A stretch of DNA of 64,000 nucleotides from an uncultured Synechococcus sp. (lineage in GTDB: Bacteria > Cyanobacteriota > Cyanobacteriia > PCC-6307 > Cyanobiaceae): contig CAJXPL010000007.1 in assembly GCA_913057985.1 (NCBI GenBank), positions 1 to 64,000 of the forward strand. The letters run 5' to 3'. Both the position numbers and the translations under genes were made by a program. Below the pieces are notes generated by a model, which was given only the letters and a program-made list of their open reading frames with translations, was not told where the DNA came from and did not search any database. Shown here piece after piece: positions 1-6,429 of the stretch; positions within the stretch are counted from its first letter, which is position 1; every line of letters starts with the position of its first letter.

Positions 1-1
1 G

Positions 2-49
2 GAAGCCTGTGCATGCCACAAGGAGTTGTTCGAGATGATGGGTGCCTGA
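2..49 (+). CDS. C-terminal tail of an unidentified protein (5' end outside window)
   Basis: An open frame enters from the left edge and ends at TGA (47-49), giving a tail that reads EACACHKELFEMMGA. It is followed 32 bases later by a strong intrinsic terminator, which supports a real gene ending here. Only 15 residues are visible. I do not recognise the family; the two cysteines and a histidine close together (CACH) are the only notable residues. Confidence 0.5.
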   Translation, partial: EACACHKELFEMMGA

Positions 50-81
50 CTCAGGCTCACGCTCTGAAAGTGCTTTTGCGG

Positions 82-106
82 CCCCTGCCTTGGGCGGGGG
101 TTTTTT
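82..106 (+). terminator. Intrinsic terminator after the left-edge gene
   Basis: An 8-bp stem, CCCCTGCC (82-89) pairing with GGCGGGGG (93-100) with one T-G wobble, has a 3-base loop and is followed directly by six T residues (101-106). It ends transcription of the gene whose tail occupies the first 49 bases. Confidence 0.85.
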
Positions 107-124
107 ATTTCCTGAGCAGAGGTA

Positions 125-151
125 CAAAAAAGCCGGGTCATCACACCCGGC
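125..151 (-). terminator. Intrinsic terminator facing the holin-like mini-gene
   Basis: GCCGGGT (132-138) and ACCCGGC (145-151) form a perfect 7-bp stem around a 6-base loop. Read on the minus strand the stem is followed by a run of T (complement of the A run at 126-131). It points the right way to terminate a minus-strand transcript from the small gene at 296-397, and with the 82-106 terminator it closes the two converging units. Confidence 0.7.
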
Positions 152-295
152 CCTATGCGCAGATGAACCTGTCTATCGGGTGACAGGTGACGAGCAAGGG
201 AGCAGCAATACCCATCCCTTCACTGCCTGGTCTTACCGGTGGGGGATTGGTTGCGCGGGACGCTGCGCACTGGAAGGAGAGATACCGCTGCTTGA

Positions 296-397
296 TCAAC
301 TGTTGGCGGGCTTGGTCAGCTTGTAGAGGTTCAAGGCGAAGAGGGCCATGCCGAAGCTGCCGAAGGCGATGAGCAGGTCTTGGGTGGTGAAGGCCAC
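296..397 (-). CDS. Holin-like small hydrophobic protein (33 aa)
   Basis: This GTG-started frame encodes 33 residues: a short polar start (FTTQDL), one hydrophobic helix (LLIAFGSFGMALFALNLY) and a basic end (KLTK). The pattern, including an IAFGxF core, resembles the family of tiny holin-like toxins and other single-helix membrane peptides. A minus-strand intrinsic terminator lies about 145 bases downstream (125-151), supporting an independent transcript. The frame stays open upstream to 583, but that extension is basic and low in complexity and has no good start. No opposing antitoxin RNA or protein can be identified by eye. The gene is likely; the toxin link is only an inference from shape. 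Confidence 0.5.
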   Translation of the reverse strand: MAFTTQDLLIAFGSFGMALFALNLYKLTKPANS

Positions 398-682
398 AGC
401 TCTCGTTACAAAACTTCGTTGACTAATGTAACGGAGGCGCAGGGATGCGTCGTCAAGTCGTTTCGAGGGGGCTGTGGGCGGTCCTCTTTTTTTATGACCT
501 ACCCCTTTGGTGCCATCAAGACAGACCTCGAAAAAGTCTTTCGTCTTCCTGATGTTCCACCGCTTGATCAGCCTCAGAAACAAGACGCTGCCGAGCTGAG
601 CGAGTCAGACCTGTCGACGGTTCTGTGTGAGCACCCAGGCGTCTGAGGCGTCCATACTCTTGGCCCAGCAAGGGATTGACCC
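398..682. other. Intergenic stretch with no supported gene
   Basis: Between the holin-like mini-gene and dcd the open frames on both strands have unlikely composition and no start context. The only functional sign is the ribosome-binding sequence AAGGGA just before the dcd start. Promoters for both neighbours should lie here, but none stands out. Confidence 0.5.
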
Positions 683-1207
683 ATGGCGGTGCTTGGACGT
701 CAGGCCATTCTTCAGGCGGTTGACGACGGCCTGATCGCGATCACGCCCTTCGATGCCGACCATGTTGGGCCTGCATCGGTGGACCTCACCCTCGGCTCCA
801 CGTTTCGAGTGTTCCGCAAGGTGCATGAAGTGATCGAGGTTCGCGATCACACCGACTACCGCGAATGCACCGACAAGCTGGAGATCCCTGATGGCGAGCA
901 CATCCTGATCATGCCGGGGGAGACCGTGCTGGGGATCACCCGCGAACGGGTGAGGCTCGGCGCAGGTCTTTGCGGTTGGCTTGAGGGCCGCAGTCGCTTT
1001 GCTCGCCTGGGGCTGATGGTGCACATCAGTGCACCGTTCATGGGGCCGGGGATCGACAGTCAGCAGGTGCTGGAAATGAGCAACTTCGGTCCGGCTCCGC
1101 TGGCGGTGGTGCCGGGCACACTGATCTGCCAGTTCATCTTTCAGCGCATGGATGGTGAAGAGCACTACGCGGGCCGCTTCGCTGGGCAGAGCCAGAGCAG
1201 TTTTTAG
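683..1207 (+). CDS. dcd: dCTP deaminase
   Basis: This 174-residue protein has the dUTPase/dCTP deaminase fold signatures. VGPASVDLTLGS (about residues 29-40) forms the substrate-side strand. GRSRFARLGLMVH (about 101-113) is the phosphate/base-binding block. QQVLEMSN (about 129-136) carries the glutamate in the position of the catalytic general base. The enzyme converts dCTP to dUTP for dTMP synthesis in the cytosol. Length is slightly below the usual 180-195 residues. ATG at 683 is preceded by AAGGGA at 7-base spacing, which fixes the start. No thymidylate synthase gene follows; the next gene is a small membrane protein. Confidence 0.9.
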   Translation: MAVLGRQAILQAVDDGLIAITPFDADHVGPASVDLTLGSTFRVFRKVHEVIEVRDHTDYRECTDKLEIPDGEHILIMPGETVLGITRERVRLGAGLCGWLEGRSRFARLGLMVHISAPFMGPGIDSQQVLEMSNFGPAPLAVVPGTLICQFIFQRMDGEEHYAGRFAGQSQSSF

Positions 1208-1337
1208 GAGGGTTGCCTTTCGTGATCCTGATTGCCTCCTTTGAGAGGAATTAAGTAACTCAACGTTGGTTTCGAGCCGTTAACTCCCTGCACCGCAGCG
1301 GGTTTACATAACTCATCGGAGATGTATATCCTCCGCA

Positions 1338-1499
1338 ATGTTTTCCCTTCCGATTTTCTTTAGGTTCGTCCTGTTGGCGTTCGTCGGGGCAACCGTTGCA
1401 TCTGTGGCTAACTCCAAAAAAGACTTTGCCTTGCTTGCTGGTGTTTTTCTGTTGGGTCTCGGAGCCTTAGAAGCAGTCCTTGCTTTCTTTGGTGTCTAA
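1338..1499 (+). CDS. Small two-helix membrane protein (53 aa)
   Basis: ATG at 1338 opens a 53-codon frame ending at TAA. It codes for two hydrophobic helices separated by a short polar turn (NSKKD). The first helix is roughly FRFVLLAFVGATVASVA and the second FALLAGVFLLGLGALEAVLAFF. The hydrophobic periodicity and clean stop argue for a real gene, although it is below usual annotation cut-offs. A GGAG lies upstream but is too far from the ATG to be convincing. Function unknown; such hairpin proteins in cyanobacteria often associate with photosynthetic or respiratory complexes, which is inference only. Confidence 0.6.
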   Translation: MFSLPIFFRFVLLAFVGATVASVANSKKDFALLAGVFLLGLGALEAVLAFFGV

Positions 1500-1673
1500 G
1501 CCTGGCGACTAGCCTTGCTTTGGCAAGCGAAGCCACGCTCTTGGAAGCTGGCTTCGCCGCTCCTTGAAGGAGTAAATCAACAGGAGAACCATGGCGGCAT
1601 TGGGCGCCATTCCCTGGTGACTTCGGCCTGGGCGAATCAGGTGCTTACTGAATGGAATGAATGGTGCTGGCCC

Positions 1674-1704
1674 AAAAAAGGGGAACAGGTGTTAATTGTT
1701 CCCC
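1674..1704 (-). terminator. Intrinsic terminator of the ferredoxin gene
   Basis: GGGGAACA (1680-1687) and TGTTCCCC (1697-1704) form a perfect 8-bp stem with a 9-base loop. On the minus strand the stem is followed by six T (complement of A 1674-1679). It lies 46 bases past the ferredoxin stop codon. Confidence 0.85.
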
Positions 1705-1749
1705 GGTGGGAGTTTTCGGGCTTGAATCTCGAAGATCGGCTTGGTCAAC

Positions 1750-2040
1750 TCAGAGGTCTTCTTCGGCTTCTCCTTTGATCTGGCAATCACTTGTTGGGTA
1801 AGCCACGCAAAGCAGGGCAAATCCTTTGGCGATCTGTTCGTCGTCCAAAAAGCTCTGATCCGATTGATCCAGAGAGCCACTCGAGAGCTTGCCTGCGCAG
1901 GTGGAGCAGGCACCAGCTCGGCATGAATAGGGCAGATCAGCACCAGCTTCTTCTGCCGCATCAAGGATGTACTGGTCGTCGGCACAGGCAAAACTGGAAG
2001 AGCCTTCCGATGTGGTGATCGTAATTTGATACGAAGCCAT
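1750..2040 (-). CDS. petF: Plant-type [2Fe-2S] ferredoxin
   Basis: This 96-residue protein has the plant-type ferredoxin cluster signature: CRAGACSTC (Cys-x4-Cys-x2-Cys) followed by the fourth cysteine in ALLCVAYP. It is acidic, as expected of a soluble electron carrier between photosystem I and FNR, nitrite reductase or other acceptors. The start is taken at MASYQITI (2040), which matches where the family begins; the frame extends three codons further upstream without support. It is monocistronic with its own terminator. Marine cyanobacteria carry several paralogues, so whether this is the major photosynthetic ferredoxin cannot be told from the sequence alone. Confidence 0.92.
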   Translation of the reverse strand: MASYQITITTSEGSSSFACADDQYILDAAEEAGADLPYSCRAGACSTCAGKLSSGSLDQSDQSFLDDEQIAKGFALLCVAYPTSDCQIKGEAEEDL

Positions 2041-2065
2041 TGGTTTCAATCAATGCATGCATCAA

Positions 2066-2134
2066 TCAAAAATCCAATTGGATGCCTTCGCTGATGCATT
2101 CAAGGAAGACTTCGGGATCGATGTAGCAAGTCAT
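2066..2134 (-). CDS. Possible 22-residue peptide upstream of ferredoxin
   Basis: An ATG at 2134 opens 22 codons on the minus strand, ending 25 bases before the ferredoxin start. The product begins MTCYIDPEVF and has mixed polar and hydrophobic composition with two cysteines. It could be a translated leader or small protein of the ferredoxin transcript, or a chance frame. No ribosome-binding sequence is obvious. Confidence 0.25.
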   Translation of the reverse strand: MTCYIDPEVFLECISEGIQLDF

Positions 2135-2219
2135 ACCGGATTGATTTTGATGTTCTTGATCACTGATTTTGCAGGTCAGTCTTATTGCTGTTGAGGGTGT
2201 TTTGATTCAACCGCTCAAC

Positions 2220-2312
2220 TCAGAAAACCCCGCTTGCACTCAAGCAAATCAGGGTTGTGGCGAGCAGCACCCAGCCCACCAGCTGAAGCCATTGCGTGAG
2301 TGGTGTTCCCAT
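2220..2312 (-). CDS. Mini membrane protein, single helix (30 aa)
   Basis: ATG at 2312 opens a 30-codon frame coding for a short polar start (MGTPLTQW) and one long hydrophobic helix (LQLVGWVLLATTLICLSA). It begins 6 bases after the stop codon of the upstream minus-strand gene (2319-2528), so the two are probably co-transcribed and translationally coupled. The size and single helix resemble the tiny subunits of photosynthetic or NDH complexes, but it does not match PetM, PetN, PetL or PsaM as I know them. Function unknown. Confidence 0.45.
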   Translation of the reverse strand: MGTPLTQWLQLVGWVLLATTLICLSASGVF

Positions 2313-2318
2313 GGCTTG

Positions 2319-2528
2319 TCAGTCGAGTGGGTCGTCCCAAAGCGGTGGTTCATCAAATTCTTCCAACAGCGAATTGGCTTCCAATTCCTTGCCGGCCAGC
2401 AGCAGTTGAATCACTTGATTCCAGATGAATCGAGTCAGACGTTTTGCCTCCTTACCCTGATGCCCGGTCTCGAACTTGATCGGAGGCACATCATCTGTGT
2501 CGTCGTGAAATCGTGAGATGAGCGACAC
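2319..2528 (-). CDS. Small conserved-looking hypothetical protein (69 aa)
   Basis: The C-terminal part of this frame is well composed and mostly helical (TRFIWNQVIQLLLAGKELEANSLLEEF) with an acidic tail (DEPPLWDDPLD). I chose the GTG at 2528. The longer frame from an ATG at 2681 adds a cysteine- and tryptophan-rich N-terminus that overlaps the plus-strand gene at 2636-2818 and looks non-coding. No signal peptide or membrane segment. Followed 6 bases later by the 30-residue membrane protein. Family not recognised. Confidence 0.5.
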   Translation of the reverse strand: MSLISRFHDDTDDVPPIKFETGHQGKEAKRLTRFIWNQVIQLLLAGKELEANSLLEEFDEPPLWDDPLD

Positions 2529-2635
2529 AGGGCTGGGCGCATCAACTGCTCCGTCGTAACGCTCCTGGTTCGACGGTTGAAGTATCAACTGACTCCGTTT
2601 GTTCGCACACGTTGAAAGCCAAACAAGGCCTCGCC

Positions 2636-2818
2636 ATGGGCAACCCAGCGGCGCATGCTCGAAGCATGCAACCCAAAACATCGGAAGGCTTAGAGGTACT
2701 CGCGGCTGTTGTTGTCACCGCCGGCTTGGTGGCGGGCAACCTGGTGTTGTTTTCGCCGTTGCGCGTGGACAACCGCGTGCCGCCTGCCCCGGCATCGCAA
2801 ACGGCGGAACGCCCTTAG
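2636..2818 (+). CDS. Small single-helix membrane protein (60 aa)
   Basis: The product has a polar N-terminus, one transmembrane helix (VLAAVVVTAGLVAGNLVLF, around residues 22-40) and a proline-rich polar tail. ATG at 2636 is chosen; an alternative ATG at 2666 would give 50 residues and a TTG at 2612 would give 68. Its last four bases overlap the 3' end of the convergent gene at 2815. Function unknown. Confidence 0.45.
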   Translation: MGNPAAHARSMQPKTSEGLEVLAAVVVTAGLVAGNLVLFSPLRVDNRVPPAPASQTAERP

Positions 2819-3084
2819 CGCTTGAACACGCCGTTGCAGTCGCCTGGAGCAGGTTTCACAAAGCAGTGCCCCTCAACAGACCAGTACCCCAGGGCAGGAA
2901 AGGCCAGGCCTTGGGTCCGGGCTTCGGCATTGACGGCATCAACGCCTCGGGCCTGGATCAGCACGTTGCCCTCGCCATCCACCAAGTCCAGGAAATCCGT
3001 TTCCTCGGTCTCGGCTGTTGGGTTGGCATGCCCAAGTAGGGGAACAACCACCAGCACACAGGCCATGAGTAAGGAGCGCAGCAT
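2815..3084 (-). CDS. Small exported protein (89 aa)
   Basis: Starting at MLRSLLMACVLVVVPLLGHA the protein has a clear signal peptide with a probable cleavage after HA-NP around residues 20-22. A mature domain of roughly 68 residues follows, containing two cysteines near its end (GHCFVKPAPGDC) that could form a disulfide in the periplasm. The frame stays open 21 codons further upstream, but the signal peptide places the start at 3084. It lies 34 bases downstream of the CBS gene on the same strand. Family not recognised. Confidence 0.65.
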   Translation of the reverse strand: MLRSLLMACVLVVVPLLGHANPTAETEETDFLDLVDGEGNVLIQARGVDAVNAEARTQGLAFPALGYWSVEGHCFVKPAPGDCNGVFKR

Positions 3085-3118
3085 CGGCCTGGAAAGGGGG
3101 AACGAAGGATGAGTTGAA

Positions 3119-3592
3119 TCAGCCGGCTTGATGGGCGGCGAGGGCACGCACTACGTCGCCCCGAGTGATCACGCCGACGGGGCATTGGTTGCCGTCCAGC
3201 ACAAACAGGCGTTGCGTGCCCCGTTCATGCAGCTGGGATGCCGCCTTGGGCAGCGCTAACGCCGTATCGCAGCTATGGGAGTCCTTGCGCATCAGATCGC
3301 TCACCTTGGTGCCGAGCACCTGGTGCACCTGCTTGTCCCAGTTCAAGGGATTGCGCAGGTAGATCACGCTGTCCAACAGCATCACGTAGGGGCCGGCATC
3401 AACACCGCTCTCCCGAACCATCAGATCCTGCTCCGTCAGCTCGCCGATCAGACGACCCTCGGCATCCACCACCGGCAAACCACTCACGTGGTGGTCGCTG
3501 ATCATCTGCACGGCCTGCTGCAACGGGGTGTCGGGCGTGACCGTCAGCACCGGCTGGGTCATTACATCAGCCACCGTCAGCTGCAGGACCAT
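3119..3592 (-). CDS. Tandem CBS-domain protein
   Basis: This cytosolic protein of 157 residues consists of two CBS motifs and nothing else. The first covers about residues 6-65 (VADVMTQPVLTV ... HHVSGLPVVDAEGRLIGELTEQDL). The second covers about 95-150 (VSDLMRKDSHSC ... RLFVLDGNQCPVGVITRGDVVRAL). Stand-alone CBS pairs bind adenosine nucleotides and regulate partner enzymes or transporters; in chloroplasts related CBSX proteins modulate thioredoxins. ATG at 3592 is preferred to a TTG two codons upstream. Divergent from pgsA. Confidence 0.85.
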   Translation of the reverse strand: MVLQLTVADVMTQPVLTVTPDTPLQQAVQMISDHHVSGLPVVDAEGRLIGELTEQDLMVRESGVDAGPYVMLLDSVIYLRNPLNWDKQVHQVLGTKVSDLMRKDSHSCDTALALPKAASQLHERGTQRLFVLDGNQCPVGVITRGDVVRALAAHQAG

Positions 3593-3623
3593 GATCAAGG
3601 TTCAGCTCCTCACATTCTGAGCG

Positions 3624-4160
3624 TTGTTTCTGTCTTTGCGTTCGATTGCCAACGGGCTCACCGTGGCACGAGCCGTTGCCGGTTTCCCGCTGATCCTTGC
3701 CCTGCAGTTCGGCTGGCAGGGCTGGGCCTGGTGGTTGCTGCTGCTGGCCGGGTTCAGTGATGCGGCCGATGGCTGGCTGGCCCGGCGCGCCGGGGGTGGC
3801 AGCAGCTGGGGCGCTCGCCTCGACCCCCTCACCGACAAGGTGCTGATCGCGGCACCGTTGCTCTGGCTGGCGTCGTCGGCTGTGCTGCCGCTCTGGGCGG
3901 TGTGGTTGTTGCTGGCCCGTGAATTGCTGATCTCGGGTTGGCGCTCCCAGGCCAGTGATGGTGGGCCGGCTTCGCTCTCGGGCAAAGCCAAGACGATCCT
4001 TCAGTTCCTCAGCCTGCTGCTGATGCTCTGGCCCTCCGGCTGGATCGCTGCTGCCGGGCTTCAGAGCCTGGGCTGGTGGCTGTTCTGGCCCTCCCTCGCC
4101 CTGGCTCTGAGCTCAGCTCTGGGCTACATCACGCCCCGATCAGCGCATCGTCAGAACTGA
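3624..4160 (+). CDS. pgsA: CDP-diacylglycerol--glycerol-3-phosphate 3-phosphatidyltransferase
   Basis: This integral membrane enzyme carries the CDP-alcohol phosphatidyltransferase motif DGWLARR...GARLDPLTDK, with the aspartates that bind the metals (about residues 48-71). Several hydrophobic helices surround it. It makes phosphatidylglycerol phosphate, the precursor of the phospholipid essential for photosystems. Length (178) is normal. The start is a TTG at 3624; a second TTG at 3636 is equally possible. Its last 32 bases overlap the convergent epimerase gene. Confidence 0.88.
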   Translation: MFLSLRSIANGLTVARAVAGFPLILALQFGWQGWAWWLLLLAGFSDAADGWLARRAGGGSSWGARLDPLTDKVLIAAPLLWLASSAVLPLWAVWLLLARELLISGWRSQASDGGPASLSGKAKTILQFLSLLLMLWPSGWIAAAGLQSLGWWLFWPSLALALSSALGYITPRSAHRQN

Positions 4161-5049
4161 AGTCTGGCGCTGCGGTTGGGTTCAGGGCGTAGTCGTTGCT
4201 GTAGCTGTCGGCCAGGCCCTTGGCCAGGTCGAAGCTGGGTTGCCAGGCCAGTTCGCGTTCCACCCGGGTGATGTCGGTGAGGAAGTGATTGAGCCGCAGC
4301 GGGAAGGCCTTGCGGGCCTTGGGGTCCAGATCGCTGGGGTTGAAGCTGCGCAGCTCGAGGCCATCGGGATCGCGGCCGCAGGCCACGGCGGCGGCGCGGA
4401 TCAGGCCCCGGAAGCTGATGCCCTGTTTGCCAGAGCAGTTGTAGATGCGATTGGCGGCAGCATCCACCTCAATGCACCGGGCCATCGCTTCCGCCAGATC
4501 CTCCACATGGCCCAGTTGGGTGATCGTGCTGCCGTCACCGGGCAGCGGAATCGGGCGGTTGTGAACGATGCGATCGAAGAACCAGCGTTCCACCGGGTTG
4601 TAGTTGCCCGGGCCATATATGTAGGTGGGCCGGAAGCTGGTGAAGGGGATGCCCTCCTTGCGCAGCCAGGCTTCGGTGTCGGCCTTGCCGGCGTGACGGC
4701 TCTGGGGATCGGTGGGGCTGGATTCATCCAGGGGCCACTGCTCCGAATCGGCGTACACCCCGGCTGAACTCACATACACAAAGCGATGGCTGGGGGCCCC
4801 GGTGATGGCCACCACCCGGCTGCTGTCCTCCTGCTTGCGTCCGGAGCTGTCGACGATCACATCGAAGCTGCGACCCTGCAGCGCGCTGAGGCCTTCATCG
4901 CTGCTGCGATCGCCACACAGGTGTTCCACGCCGGCGGGGACGGGGTTCTTGCCGCGGGTGAACAGGGTGAGTGCATGGCCCTGGGCCTGCAGGCGGGCCA
5001 CCAGGGGCCGGCCCACGAAGCGGGTTCCCCCCATCACCAGGATCTTCAT
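4129..5049 (-). CDS. NAD-dependent epimerase/dehydratase, CSP41-like
   Basis: This 306-residue protein has an N-terminal Rossmann motif (MKILVMGGTRFVGRPL) followed by SDR-epimerase features such as FVYVSSAGVY and TYIYGPGNYNP. The second aligns with the position of the YxxxK segment, but the lysine is not in the standard spacing. This is the pattern of the cyanobacterial homologues of chloroplast CSP41, which bind and cleave RNA and are associated with ribosomes rather than sugar metabolism. The start is set at MKILV, where the fold begins. It diverges from hisA with 71 bases between them. Confidence 0.82.
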   Translation of the reverse strand: MKILVMGGTRFVGRPLVARLQAQGHALTLFTRGKNPVPAGVEHLCGDRSSDEGLSALQGRSFDVIVDSSGRKQEDSSRVVAITGAPSHRFVYVSSAGVYADSEQWPLDESSPTDPQSRHAGKADTEAWLRKEGIPFTSFRPTYIYGPGNYNPVERWFFDRIVHNRPIPLPGDGSTITQLGHVEDLAEAMARCIEVDAAANRIYNCSGKQGISFRGLIRAAAVACGRDPDGLELRSFNPSDLDPKARKAFPLRLNHFLTDITRVERELAWQPSFDLAKGLADSYSNDYALNPTAAPDFSSDDALIGA

Positions 5050-5120
5050 GCACTTGGGCCCGAAAAGCGCAGCCATTGAAGCGTGGCGCTGCAGGATGGA
5101 GGGTCTCTGGTCCGACCCCG

Positions 5121-5888
5121 ATGGAGATCATTCCCGCCATTGATTTGCTCGATGGAGCCTGTGTTCGGCTTCACCAGGGGGATTACGACCAGGTGACCCG
5201 ATTCAGTGAGGATCCGGTGGCGCAGGCCCTCAGCTGGCAGAGCCAGGGGGCAACCCGTTTGCACCTGGTGGATCTCGATGGCGCCAAACGGGGTGAGCCG
5301 ATCAATGACGCAGCGGTGCGGGCCATCACCGCCGCTCTCGACATCCCTGTTCAGCTCGGTGGTGGTGTGCGCTCGCTCGAGCGCGCCGAAGAGTTGATCG
5401 CCTGTGGCCTGGATCGGGTCATCCTCGGCACGGTGGCGATTGAACAGCCGGAGTTGGTTCAGGAGTTGGCCCAACGCCATCCCGGCCGCATCGTGGTGGG
5501 CATTGATGCCAACGATGGCCGGGTGGCCACCCGGGGCTGGATCGAGCAGAGCGATGTTCTGGCCACCGATCTGGCCAAGCAGTTCAGTGCCGCCGGCATC
5601 GCGGCGATCATCACCACCGACATCGCCACCGATGGCACCCTCGCCGGCCCCAACCTGGAGGCCCTGCGAACCATGGCGCAGTGCAGCGCCGTTCCGGTGA
5701 TCGCCTCCGGTGGCATCGGCTGCATGGCCGACCTCCTCTCGCTCCTGCCCCTGGAGCCCCTTGGTGTGACTGGGGTGATCGTTGGTCGAGCCCTCTACGA
5801 CGGCCGTGTCGACCTGGCGGAGGCCATCGCCGCGTTGGGCGAGGCAAGGCTTCAAGACGTCACCGCCGTGGCGGCAGACATCGCCTGA
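5121..5888 (+). CDS. hisA: Phosphoribosylformimino-5-aminoimidazole carboxamide ribotide isomerase
   Basis: A complete (beta/alpha)8 HisA of 255 residues. IPAIDLLDG carries the first catalytic aspartate near residue 8. GIDANDG carries the second near residue 130. The phosphate-binding loops are LGGGVRS and VIASGGIG. It catalyses the fourth step of histidine synthesis. ATG at 5121 begins exactly where the barrel starts; the long open frame upstream is not coding. No other his gene is adjacent, in keeping with dispersed his genes in cyanobacteria. Confidence 0.95.
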   Translation: MEIIPAIDLLDGACVRLHQGDYDQVTRFSEDPVAQALSWQSQGATRLHLVDLDGAKRGEPINDAAVRAITAALDIPVQLGGGVRSLERAEELIACGLDRVILGTVAIEQPELVQELAQRHPGRIVVGIDANDGRVATRGWIEQSDVLATDLAKQFSAAGIAAIITTDIATDGTLAGPNLEALRTMAQCSAVPVIASGGIGCMADLLSLLPLEPLGVTGVIVGRALYDGRVDLAEAIAALGEARLQDVTAVAADIA

Positions 5889-5908
5889 GCTGGCCTAGGG
5901 CCTTATGG

Positions 5909-6385
5909 TTGAAGAAGCAGGCCTCTTCTGTGGTAAGTGCAGCCGCTGGCAAGAGCAGCACGCCGTCCCCCGCGGGCAGCTTGCAGGAGGTGTTTGAGCA
6001 ATGCCGGCGGCTGGGGATGCGCCTCAGCCGTCAGCGGCGCATGGTGCTCGACCTGCTCTGGAGCGAGAAGAGCCACCTCAGCGCCCGCGACATCTTTGAA
6101 CAGCTGAATCTGAGGGGCCGCAGCATCGGCCACACCTCGGTGTATCAGAACCTCGAAGCCCTGCAGTCGGCTGGGGTGATCGAGTGTCTCGACCGCGCCA
6201 GTGGTCGCCTCTACGGCTACCGCAGTGATCCCCACAGCCATCTCACCTGTCTGGACAGCGGTTCGATCGAAGACATCGACGTTGTTCTCCCCGACGACCT
6301 GTTGCGTCAGATCGAACAGCGCACCGGCTTTCGCATCGAGTCGTACACCCTGCAATTGAACGGCCGGCGCACCCTGGAGAACTGA
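5909..6385 (+). CDS. Fur-family transcriptional regulator
   Basis: A winged helix (LGMRLSRQRRMVLDLL ... HTSVYQNLEALQSAGVIECL) is followed by a dimerisation domain with the partial metal-site motif HSHLTCLDSGSIEDID. The first cysteine of the usual CxxC is present but the second is replaced by serine, and no C-terminal cysteine pair exists, so it lacks the structural zinc site of classical Fur. It could be a Fur, PerR or Zur paralogue. A TTG at 5909 is taken as start; a GTG at 5930 is also possible. It follows hisA by 20 bases. Confidence 0.85.
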   Translation: MKKQASSVVSAAAGKSSTPSPAGSLQEVFEQCRRLGMRLSRQRRMVLDLLWSEKSHLSARDIFEQLNLRGRSIGHTSVYQNLEALQSAGVIECLDRASGRLYGYRSDPHSHLTCLDSGSIEDIDVVLPDDLLRQIEQRTGFRIESYTLQLNGRRTLEN

Positions 6386-6429
6386 GCAGAAGCTCGTTAC
6401 CTTGAGCCCAACTGTTTCGGGCTTAACCC

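Noticed and set aside
1575-1618. Eight-codon ATG frame after an AGGAG sequence (plus strand)
   Set aside because: The Shine-Dalgarno-like word and ATG are well spaced, but eight codons without conservation data cannot be claimed as a gene.
1515-1778. 87-residue plus-strand open frame
   Set aside because: Runs through the ferredoxin terminator and into the ferredoxin gene; tryptophan-rich without family features.
2529-2681. Longer N-terminus for the 69-residue minus-strand gene
   Set aside because: The extension is C- and W-rich, overlaps the plus-strand membrane gene and has no ribosome-binding site.
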